Part shown: piece after piece, positions 57,580 through 64,000 of the stretch
Numbering within the stretch: position 1 is the stretch's first letter
Layout of the letters: the number at the start of each line of letters is the position of its first letter
NCBI RefSeq assembly: GCF_014696315.1
Contig: NZ_JACJPX010000016.1
Span: 52,929-116,928, forward strand
DNA from: Calothrix membranacea FACHB-236
GTDB taxonomy: Bacteria; Cyanobacteriota; Cyanobacteriia; Cyanobacteriales; Nostocaceae
Length of the DNA: 64,000 nt
Direction of reading: 5' to 3'
The notes under the pieces: model-generated
Seen by the model: only the letters and a program-made list of their open reading frames with translations
The model's database searches: none
What the model was told of the DNA's origin: nothing
Translations under genes and position numbers: made by a program

Positions 57580-57604
57580 AGCAGGCAATAAGTCTGCTAT
57601 TTTT
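57580..57604 (+). terminator. Terminator before the thioesterase gene
   Basis: AGCAG-N9-CTGCT followed by ATTTTTAT, placed 170 bases past the HopA1-family gene and 20 bases before the thioesterase ATG. It may end the upstream transcript or act as a leader hairpin. Confidence 0.45.
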
Positions 57605-57623
57605 ATGCTTGACTTATTGAACT

Positions 57624-58070
57624 ATGCCTTTTACATATAACCGTAGCGTTCGCTTTCAAGATACTGATGCTGCTGGGGTAGTGTATTTTGCGAATATTTT
57701 AGGGATTTGTCATGAAGCCTATGAAGAATCTCTAGAAGCCGCAGGTATTAATTTAAAAACTTTTTTTAGCAATCCATCAGTTGCTTTTCCGATTGTTCAT
57801 GCTAATGTTGATTTTTTCCGTCCGGTGTTTTGTGGCGATAAGCTATTAGTGTGTTTAATGCCGCAAAAATTGGGTGGGGAGAAGTTTGAAATTGCTTATG
57901 AGATTTCTGTTTCTGAGGTAATAGTTGCTAAGGCAATTACAAGGCACGTTTGTATTGATGCGAATAGTAGAAGTAAGCAGGAATTGCCTGTGGAAATAGT
58001 TAATTGGTTGGAAACGAACCGCAGAGACACAGAGGAAGTAGAGAGAAGAAAAGCAAGGGAAACTATGTAA
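57624..58070 (+). CDS. Hotdog-fold thioesterase, DHNA-CoA hydrolase type
   Basis: A 148-aa 4HBT-type thioesterase. The active-site text [17 protein letters not shown] and [12 protein letters not shown] are characteristic of the cyanobacterial 1,4-dihydroxy-2-naphthoyl-CoA hydrolase, which frees DHNA for phytylation by MenA in phylloquinone synthesis. The position beside menE-menC-menA supports this. The C-terminal ~18 residues ([18 protein letters not shown]) are encoded by an AACCGCAGAGACACAGAGG repeat and are probably a non-conserved tail gained by repeat insertion. Confidence 0.87.
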   Translation: MPFTYNRSVRFQDTDAAGVVYFANILGICHEAYEESLEAAGINLKTFFSNPSVAFPIVHANVDFFRPVFCGDKLLVCLMPQKLGGEKFEIAYEISVSEVIVAKAITRHVCIDANSRSKQELPVEIVNWLETNRRDTEEVERRKARETM

Positions 58071-58197
58071 GTCGTTGCGAATTAAAGATTACTTAGTTAG
58101 GACTGTCATTTGTCCTTAGTCATTTGTCATTGGTAAGGGTTAGAGTATTATATTAATTGGAAATTATTTCAGAGGCTATTTATAAAGTAAATATTAA

Positions 58198-58304
58198 GTA
58201 GGGTGTGTTACGGCTGTGCAAGGATTTCGGACTTAGAAACAATAAAATTTAGCCGTAACGCACCATCTTTGTCGATGCGTTACGCTATCGCTAACGCATC
58301 CTAC
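58198..58304. repeat. Composite two-hairpin element, GTAGGGTGTGTTA family
   Basis: Bounded by GTAGG and CCTAC. Hairpin 1: GGTGTGTTACGGC (58202-58214) with GCCGTAACGCACC (58252-58264). Hairpin 2: GATGCGTTA (58274-58282) with TAACGCATC (58292-58300). It looks like a small non-coding mobile (MITE-like) element between the convergent thioesterase and menE genes, and may also terminate them. Related to 42074-42101 and 63500-63531. Confidence 0.7.
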
Positions 58305-58333
58305 AATTTAAGGTTTACTAGTTTAAAATTATT

Positions 58334-59755
58334 TTATACTTTAGCCTTTATACTTGAGCCTTCTTGTATTAATTTCTGTAGTTGTTGGCGGTTAATTTTA
58401 CCTTGGAGATTTCGGGGTAAAGTTGATACAGGAATCCAGCGTTTAGGAATTTTGAATTTACATAGTTTATCTTTGATGGCTGTTTTAATTTCTAATGATG
58501 TATAGGATGCTTTAGGAATATAAATCGCTGTTAATACTTGCCCCCAATGGTTATCTGATACGCCAATCACACAAATATCATCCACCATTTTAGTGGCTCT
58601 TATAGTTGATTCAACTTCGCTAGGATAGATGTTTTCGCCTCCGCTAATTATTTTGTCACTGTTACGCCCCAGAATTTTTAAATAACCTTGGGTATCTAAA
58701 AAGCCAATATCATCTACTGAAAAATTATCTTGTTTATCCCAAAGTTTTGGATAATATCCCAGTGCTAAAGATTGTGCTTGAATGGTGATATTTCCTGGTT
58801 GATTGCAATTTAAAATTTCACCTTGTTGATTGCAAATAGTTATTTGAGCATGGGGGAGAATTTGACCGGAATTAACTTTACCATTCAGAAAATCATCAGG
58901 TTTGAGGGTAGCTATTTGAGAAGCGGTTTCTGTCATACCATAGGTAGGCGCTAATCGAATTTGATGAAACCTAGCTTTTTCTAAAAGTTCATCCCACGCA
59001 GGCGCACCGCCTAACATGACAGTTTGAAATTGCGATATCCACTTAGTTAATGTGGGGTTTTGTAAGAGACGTTGTAATTGGGTTGGTACTAAAGATATGA
59101 AAAAATCTGATATTTCAATATCATATATTTGACCAGCTTCTAATGCTTTGAATGGTAAAATAGCAAGCCTTCCACCAGTGGTAAAAGAGCGCATAAATTG
59201 CATTAAACCACTGACGTGATAAAGCGGTAATACACAAAAAGAATTAATATAATTTAACTGAAAATATTCTTTAAATCCTTTCACAGATGCCATTAATGTG
59301 TCCCAAGTGTGGATGGCGAACTTAATTTTCCCTGACGATCCACCTGTGGGAATCATGATCAGTGCTGAGTTCTGAGTTCTGAGTTCTGAGTGGGGGGATG
59401 GGGGAGATGAGGGAGATAAAAGACTTAATTTTTGTTCTCCCCAAATGATATTTGGTTGTACTAAATCGAAAACTTGTTGCCATTCTTGTGTTCCCCAGTC
59501 GGGGTTACAGATAAATACTGGACAATTAGCAGCACAAGCGGCGAGAAAACCTGCTAAAAATCGCTCTGGTTGGCGTTCGGCTAAAATTATTTTTGGTGTT
59601 GTGCCTGATGCAGACAATTGTATAAGTTCTGAATACAATTCCTCGGCTAATTGCTGCATTTGAAAACTATCACAACCAATGAGGCAATCAGCAACACCTA
59701 AATTATTCAGAATATTAAGATAGCTTACAGGTTTTGCCATAAACGTTGAAGCCAT
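58334..59755 (-). CDS. menE: O-succinylbenzoate-CoA ligase with repeat-encoded insert
   Basis: A 473-aa acyl-CoA synthetase activating o-succinylbenzoate with ATP and CoA in phylloquinone synthesis. Adenylation motifs: IPTGGSSGKIKFAIHTW (phosphate loop, near 135), APTYGMTETASQ, and GRNSDKIISGGENIYPSEVE; the catalytic Lys is in GKINRQQL near the end. Residues about 112-131 (SPSSPPSPHSELRTQNSA) come from GAGTTCT heptamers and a GGGGGAGATGAGGGAGAT stretch, so a repeat lies in frame just before the phosphate loop. ATG 59755 overlaps the menC end by 31 bases, indicating coupling. Confidence 0.92.
   Translation of the reverse strand: MASTFMAKPVSYLNILNNLGVADCLIGCDSFQMQQLAEELYSELIQLSASGTTPKIILAERQPERFLAGFLAACAANCPVFICNPDWGTQEWQQVFDLVQPNIIWGEQKLSLLSPSSPPSPHSELRTQNSALIMIPTGGSSGKIKFAIHTWDTLMASVKGFKEYFQLNYINSFCVLPLYHVSGLMQFMRSFTTGGRLAILPFKALEAGQIYDIEISDFFISLVPTQLQRLLQNPTLTKWISQFQTVMLGGAPAWDELLEKARFHQIRLAPTYGMTETASQIATLKPDDFLNGKVNSGQILPHAQITICNQQGEILNCNQPGNITIQAQSLALGYYPKLWDKQDNFSVDDIGFLDTQGYLKILGRNSDKIISGGENIYPSEVESTIRATKMVDDICVIGVSDNHWGQVLTAIYIPKASYTSLEIKTAIKDKLCKFKIPKRWIPVSTLPRNLQGKINRQQLQKLIQEGSSIKAKV
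59360..59422. repeat. Heptamer repeat in frame within menE
   Basis: GAGTTCT three times (59367-59387) followed by G-rich GGGGGGATGGGGGAGATGAGGGAGATAA. It adds about 20 Ser/Pro-rich residues without breaking the frame. Confidence 0.8.
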
Positions 59756-60744
59756 GTTTCTTCTTCTTTTTCCAATAAGTGATTGATTCCGAATCCAACT
59801 GCGCGGTTATGCTGGGATAATTCTGCTGCTAGCTTGAGTGCTGCGTGTCTCCCGATCGCAGTTTCAAAAACGGAGGAAAAGACAGCATCAATGTTATGCT
59901 GCTTACAAAACTGCCGCAGGCGTGATGGCGAACCTGCGATCGCTGGTTTAATTACAAAAATGTCTCGCCAACCTTGTTGATAAGCAGTATTAAGTTGTGA
60001 GAGTGTAGCGACAGACTCATCTAACGCGATCGCTGTTTGATAACGGCTACTCAGCTGCAACATCGCCTCAAATTCTGCTACTGCTAGCGGTTGTTCGATA
60101 AATTCGATTTTTTCAGGAAATTTATCGCAATTTTCTAGCCATAGCTCTGCTTCTTTGTAGCTAAGTCCCGCATTCGCATCTAATCGCAGTTTTGTAGAGG
60201 CTGGTAAACTGTCAATCAGTAAGTGAAAAATCTTCAATTCATTTGCGATCGCATCAACACCAATTTTCCATTTAAACGTCCGATAGCCTTCCTCCCACAG
60301 CTTTTGCCATGCATTTAATGCTGCTTCGCCAGCTGGTAATAAAGCGCTATGGGGTAATGGGTAATGGGTAATTGGTAATTGGTAATTGGTAATGGGGATA
60401 TCTCCCTGTCCCCTTGTCCCCTTGTCCCCTTGTCCCCAGTCCCCAGCCCCCACTCCCTCCCACGCTGATTCAAAACCAAATTGACAAGCAGGTAAAGTAT
60501 CGGGAATCGAAAAGATAATTTCTTCTGTGATTTCCTCTGGTAGTTGGCGACAAAAATCTAAGGCTTGTGGGAGAGTTTCAGAACCAAACCAGCTAATAGG
60601 CGGAATTTCGCCCCATCCCTGGCTACCTGCTGCATCAATCAGACGAATAATAATACTTTCGCGAATATCCCAATTACCATGACTGGTGGTAAGCGATCGC
60701 AAAAATTTCCGCGCTATCAGACGAAATTCAAATCTGTAATTCAC
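59725..60744 (-). CDS. menC: o-Succinylbenzoate synthase with STRR-encoded insert
   Basis: A 339-aa enolase-superfamily enzyme that dehydrates SHCHC to o-succinylbenzoate. Active-site residues: Lys158 and Lys160 (FKWK), metal ligands Asp189 (LRLDAN), Glu217 (IEQPL) and Asp242 (ALDES), and Lys266 (VIKPA). Between ESAW and SALLPAGEAAL, residues about 95-131 (GVGAGDWGQGDKGTRGQGD, then TNYQLPITHYPLPH) are encoded by a composite STRR-like repeat (60352-60462) and look unrelated to the family. Catalytic residues are all outside the insert. Overlaps menE; menA follows upstream by 39 bases. Confidence 0.92.
   Translation of the reverse strand: MNYRFEFRLIARKFLRSLTTSHGNWDIRESIIIRLIDAAGSQGWGEIPPISWFGSETLPQALDFCRQLPEEITEEIIFSIPDTLPACQFGFESAWEGVGAGDWGQGDKGTRGQGDIPITNYQLPITHYPLPHSALLPAGEAALNAWQKLWEEGYRTFKWKIGVDAIANELKIFHLLIDSLPASTKLRLDANAGLSYKEAELWLENCDKFPEKIEFIEQPLAVAEFEAMLQLSSRYQTAIALDESVATLSQLNTAYQQGWRDIFVIKPAIAGSPSRLRQFCKQHNIDAVFSSVFETAIGRHAALKLAAELSQHNRAVGFGINHLLEKEEETWLQRLWQNL
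60352..60462. repeat. Composite STRR-like element in frame within menC
   Basis: Read on the menC strand: CTGGGGA heptamers, GGGGACAA units, GGGAGATATCCCCATTACC, then TTACCAA/TTACCCA words. Same order as at 53702-53806. About 111 bases, 37 codons, so the frame is kept. Confidence 0.85.
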
Positions 60745-60783
60745 TCCTCCTAACTTCTTTACGCCTTTGCGTGAGATAAATTT

Positions 60784-61680
60784 CTACAGCACAAATCCTA
60801 CACCCAACAGCAAGCAAGCCCAAAAATGTACGGCTACGGCGATAAATTTACAATTATTCACCTTATCTGGCTGGTTATGATACTGCTGGACGTGGCGACA
60901 TAATTTGAAAGCGTAGGGTAGACTTAGCCAACTTAACAGCGTCCAGACAGGGAAAATTCCCAATAACACAAATATCAGAGTGAAGGGATAAATACTCGCA
61001 GTCAACCAAGTGAGAACTTGAGATCCTGTTTTGGTTCCCAGGCGGACAATAGGCGATCGCTTCCCTGCTGCTATATCATCGTCAACCTGGTGAAAGTGAG
61101 AGCAAAATAAAATTAAACTAGTAACAATGCCGACAATTACTGAAGCTAGTAGGCTCGTCATTGACCAAGTTTGGGTTTGGCTATAGTATGCTGCACCCAC
61201 TGCCAACGGGCCAAAGGCAAAAAAGCAGAGAATTTCACCTAAACCCTGGTATCCTAAACGAAAGGGAGGCCCTTGGTACATATAGCCCAAAGCACAACAA
61301 AGCAGAATTACTCCAATCACAGTTAGGTCTTGTTGCCAAGTTGCGATCGCTAGTATGCCCAGCAAACCCAAAATTAAGCAAAGATTTCCTAACCAAAATA
61401 CTACTAACTTTTTTCCTGTTAAGTTTACCAGTGAATGGTGTTTATTTTTATCTATCCCCGTTTCGGAATCAAAAACATCATTACTGATATTTTCCCACGC
61501 CAGAATTAAAATTGCTGCTGCAATAAAAGTAGTAAATATTGTTGCATTAAAATTTTTGGTTTCTACAAATGCTACCGATGTTCCTACCCAAATAGGCATG
61601 ATGGCAACACTATACATCGGCGGTTTTATCGCTGCCATCCATAACTTGCTTTTGGGATATAAAATCTGCTGTGTAGTCAT
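60784..61680 (-). CDS. menA: 2-Carboxy-1,4-naphthoquinone phytyltransferase
   Basis: A 298-aa UbiA-type prenyltransferase with about nine TM helices. The first Asp-rich motif is NDVFDSETGID with the charged HH tail; the second is QVDDDIAAGKRSP. Together they bind Mg-phytyl diphosphate. Attaches phytyl to DHNA in the thylakoid or inner membrane, the penultimate stage of phylloquinone. Divergent from menF across 307 bases and first in the menA-menC-menE run. Confidence 0.94.
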   Translation of the reverse strand: MTTQQILYPKSKLWMAAIKPPMYSVAIMPIWVGTSVAFVETKNFNATIFTTFIAAAILILAWENISNDVFDSETGIDKNKHHSLVNLTGKKLVVFWLGNLCLILGLLGILAIATWQQDLTVIGVILLCCALGYMYQGPPFRLGYQGLGEILCFFAFGPLAVGAAYYSQTQTWSMTSLLASVIVGIVTSLILFCSHFHQVDDDIAAGKRSPIVRLGTKTGSQVLTWLTASIYPFTLIFVLLGIFPVWTLLSWLSLPYAFKLCRHVQQYHNQPDKVNNCKFIAVAVHFWACLLLGVGFVL

Positions 61681-61987
61681 CAGTCGTGATTAACTAAATT
61701 GCCAGAACCTTACTCATATTAAATTTTATGGGTTTAAGAGACACTAAAGGTTGTGAATTTACAAAAAAACTGCTGTTTTTTCTGTAGATCCTTAACTTTG
61801 TGCTGCCAAAACTTCTCCATATTGCAGCATAAAACTGAGCATGGCTTGTCGTGGTCTTGTAACACCAAAAACAAGGCAAACCATACTCTGGTTAAATGGC
61901 GACTGAATATGTTACCTGTAAGAATACGACCATGTTTAATTGCACTTTAGGAAGTTAACTTAAAAAAAATTTACTATTACTAGATCC
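61681..61987. other. Divergent promoter region menA / menF
   Basis: 307 bases between the two divergent genes, which suggests coordinated control of phylloquinone synthesis. AT-rich promoter-like text; no clear operator or repeat seen. Confidence 0.5.
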
Positions 61988-63403
61988 ATGACAGTTTCAC
62001 CATGTCGCAACAGCTTCTTCGTAGAGTACAAAGACCTCTACCAATTTCTCACAGCAGTTCAAGAAAATTGCCTCAACAATAATTGCAGGCAAATTGTGAG
62101 TATTTCGCTAGAAATTGATCTAGTAGATCCCTTAGTTGTATTAGATGAACTGGCACAAGTAAATGAGATAAATTTTTATTTTGAGAATAAGGGTAAAGGA
62201 GAAGCGATCGCAGCTATTGATTCGGTAGCGACATTAAGTATTGATGGAACTGATAGATTTAGTAAAGCAGAGTATTTTATCAAAAAATCTCTCAAAAATA
62301 CAATTAAATTTGGTAACAACAATCTACCCTTTTCCGGCCCACACTTTTTCTGTTACTTTAGCTTTTTTCCGCAAAATTCCCAAGTAGATTATCCATTTTC
62401 TTCTGCAACAATTTTTCTCCCACGTTGGCAAATAGCCGTCAAAAATCAGCGTTGCATTTTAGTGATGAATTCGGTTATTACTGCTAGCGAAAATATTAAT
62501 AGAATCTTACAAACTCTGTGCAATAAAATTGATACAATTAATTCTTTAAAATATTACTCACCCAATCGAGAAGTTTTTACCGCCAATTTCAGCAAAAAAT
62601 CAGTTAGTGATGCCAATCATTTTAAAAGTTCTGTAACATCAGCTTTAGAAAAAATTCGTAATAATCATTTAACTAAAATTGTGTTAGCAGATGCTTTAGA
62701 TGTTAAATCTAGTAATAACTTTAATTTATTTAAATCCTTAAATAATCTCCGACAAATACATCCTAATTGCTATATATTTTCTACCAGTAATGGTAAAGGA
62801 CAAAACTTTATTGGCGCGAGTCCAGAACGCTTAATCTGTATTCACGAGCAAAATTTGATTACAGATGCGTTAGCGGGTTCTGCACCGCGAGGTAAAACAC
62901 CCACCGAAGATGCAGCTAACGCCAATCTATTAATTAATAACGAAAAAGAAAAGCACGAACATTCCCTAGTCATTGATTTTATTACTCAACGCTTATCTCA
63001 AATTGGTTTATTACCCCAGGTATTACCACCACGCCTGCGACAATTATCGAATATTCAGCATTTATGGACACCAATTAGCGCTTTAGTTCCGGCTAATGTC
63101 CATCCCTTAAAAATTGTTGCTCAACTGCATCCTACACCAGCCGTCGCCGGTGCAGCAAGAGATATTGCCTGTGCGGAAATTCGCCGCTACGAAAACTTTG
63201 AGAGGGGTTTATATGCTGCACCTCTGGGTTGGGTAGACTCAGAGGGTAACTGCGAGTTTGTTGTGGGAATCCGTTCTGCACTCATTGATGGCGATCGCGC
63301 TAGACTATACGCAGGTGCAGGTATAGTGGCAGGTTCCGATCCTGAAAAAGAGTTTGCAGAGGTGCAACTGAAACTTCAGGCTTTATTAAAAGCTTTAGTT
63401 TAA
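61988..63403 (+). CDS. menF: Isochorismate synthase
   Basis: A 471-aa chorismate-binding enzyme that starts phylloquinone synthesis by isomerising chorismate to isochorismate. The N-terminal ~200 residues are variable. The catalytic part has KIVLADALDVK, FIGASPERLICI, DALAGSAPRGKTPTED, LHPTPAVAGAARD and RGLYAAPLGWVDSEGNCEFVVGIRSALI, ending GAGIVAGSDPEKEFAEVQLK. The Lys in KIVLADA is the general base that distinguishes isochorismate synthase. The menD and menB genes are not in the window. Confidence 0.95.
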   Translation: MTVSPCRNSFFVEYKDLYQFLTAVQENCLNNNCRQIVSISLEIDLVDPLVVLDELAQVNEINFYFENKGKGEAIAAIDSVATLSIDGTDRFSKAEYFIKKSLKNTIKFGNNNLPFSGPHFFCYFSFFPQNSQVDYPFSSATIFLPRWQIAVKNQRCILVMNSVITASENINRILQTLCNKIDTINSLKYYSPNREVFTANFSKKSVSDANHFKSSVTSALEKIRNNHLTKIVLADALDVKSSNNFNLFKSLNNLRQIHPNCYIFSTSNGKGQNFIGASPERLICIHEQNLITDALAGSAPRGKTPTEDAANANLLINNEKEKHEHSLVIDFITQRLSQIGLLPQVLPPRLRQLSNIQHLWTPISALVPANVHPLKIVAQLHPTPAVAGAARDIACAEIRRYENFERGLYAAPLGWVDSEGNCEFVVGIRSALIDGDRARLYAGAGIVAGSDPEKEFAEVQLKLQALLKALV

Positions 63404-63499
63404 TTAGAAATAATTTATCAAAAAAGTTATACCCATCACCCAAATCTCAAACAAACAGCAATTCCCAATCCAAAATCTAAAATAGTATTAAAAACACAA

Positions 63500-63531
63500 G
63501 GTGCGTTAGCCTGCGGCATAACACACCCTAC
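63500..63531. repeat. Hairpin element of the GTAGGGTGCGTTA family
   Basis: GGTGCGTTA-N10-TAACACACC followed by CTAC, between menF and the convergent DUF2288 gene. Third member of the family in the window, and a likely shared terminator. Confidence 0.6.
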
Positions 63532-63558
63532 AATTGATGTTACTTTATTGTCTATTTT

Positions 63559-63855
63559 TTAGGTATTTACTATTTCTTGTATTATTACATAAGGCTGAAC
63601 AATGAGTGTTTGAAAACGTTTTTGAGGATTGGCATTCCACTCTCCTAACTGTTCTGGATTGGGTTTGGTAATCAATTGCTCATCAATCCATATTTGAACT
63701 TGGGGAATATTATCACTGGCGATCGCTACTCCCACATCTAATAAATCTAAGCCTGATGCTACCACAATTACGGCATCTCTTTTAACATGAGGAATTAGCC
63801 ATTCCCACTCTGATTCATCTAGATTCTCTGCTAATTCCGCTTTAAAATCCGGCAT
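63559..63855 (-). CDS. DUF2288 family protein
   Basis: A 98-aa soluble protein. The family text is complete: DFKAELAENLDESEWEWLIPHVKRDAVIVV, DLLDVGVAIASDN, IWIDEQLITKP and EQLGEWN. Function unknown; conserved in cyanobacteria and some proteobacteria. Convergent with menF. Confidence 0.88.
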   Translation of the reverse strand: MPDFKAELAENLDESEWEWLIPHVKRDAVIVVASGLDLLDVGVAIASDNIPQVQIWIDEQLITKPNPEQLGEWNANPQKRFQTLIVQPYVIIQEIVNT

Positions 63856-63898
63856 AATTCCTCAATTTTCTTATGAGTCTAATTAAGATTTTACATGA

Positions 63899-64000
63899 AT
63901 AGGACTTACGCAACTGGCACAAATAGCGGGCGGAGCTACAGGACAATTTAAATCAAACCAAGCACATAGGAATACTTGGGCGTTTTAGTTGCTGAATTAA
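63899..64000. other. Window end, possible edge of a mobile element
   Basis: About 100 bases opening with TAGGACTTACGCAACTGGCAC. I recall similar TAGGACTTACGCA words at ends of cyanobacterial insertion sequences, but nothing else in the window confirms this, and no ORF is present. Confidence 0.25.

Overview
The window comes from a filamentous, most likely heterocyst-forming cyanobacterium (Nostocales). The grounds are frequent GCGATCGC octamers, heptameric STRR-type repeats, and a gene set found together only in cyanobacteria: NdhS, CpcT, Thf1/Psb29, NTRC, phylloquinone genes, a tandem amiC pair and AgrE arginine dihydrolase. I saw no rRNA, tRNA, CRISPR array or intact insertion sequence.

Layout. 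1-11.2 kb (minus strand): surface-glycan region. It holds a multidomain glycosyltransferase cut by the window edge, five genes for a CDP-3,6-dideoxyhexose (rfbF-G-H, a paratose/abequose-type reductase and an rfbE-type 2-epimerase), an OGT/SPINDLY-like glycosyltransferase with TPRs, and a type IV pilin. 11.4-26.6 kb: housekeeping genes (NTRC, an orphan ABC permease, a ROK kinase, pyrG, two tandem cell-wall amidases, agrE, GNAT, DUF2993). 27-40.7 kb: UDP-glucose to UDP-xylose genes (ugd, uxs), a CPA2 antiporter with two Usp domains, ndhS, rodA, mrp, hemF, a STAS protein, cpcT and thf1. 41-48.7 kb: a holin-like membrane protein, exbB-exbD, a YkvA protein, and a 1.07-kaa protein colinear with animal phosphorylase kinase alpha/beta subunits, followed by a gene-poor stretch with two small ORFs. 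48.9-53.7 kb: two P-loop ATPases (BREX/DUF2791 type and DUF815 type) on either side of a membrane-anchored coiled-coil protein with a TerB-C-like tail, then a TMEM14 protein. 53.7-57.4 kb: a 1.2-kb repeat-bearing spacer and an APH-fold kinase next to a HopA1-family protein. 57.6-63.4 kb: phylloquinone cluster (DHNA-CoA thioesterase, menE, menC, menA, menF). The window ends with a DUF2288 gene.

Most notable: (i) the kinase/HopA1 pair, the enzyme pair that dehydrates Ser/Thr in class V lanthipeptides and thioviridamide-like RiPPs, here with no visible precursor or cyclase; (ii) the ATPase/TerB-C-like/ATPase cluster, resembling part of TerB-based defence systems; (iii) a second AmiC copy that has lost a zinc-ligand Glu; (iv) intergenic-type repeats lying in frame inside both menC and menE; (v) a cyanobacterial CDP-dideoxysugar pathway next to an OGT-like transferase and a pilin. 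All functional statements rest on motif reading from memory of the families; no database search was run.
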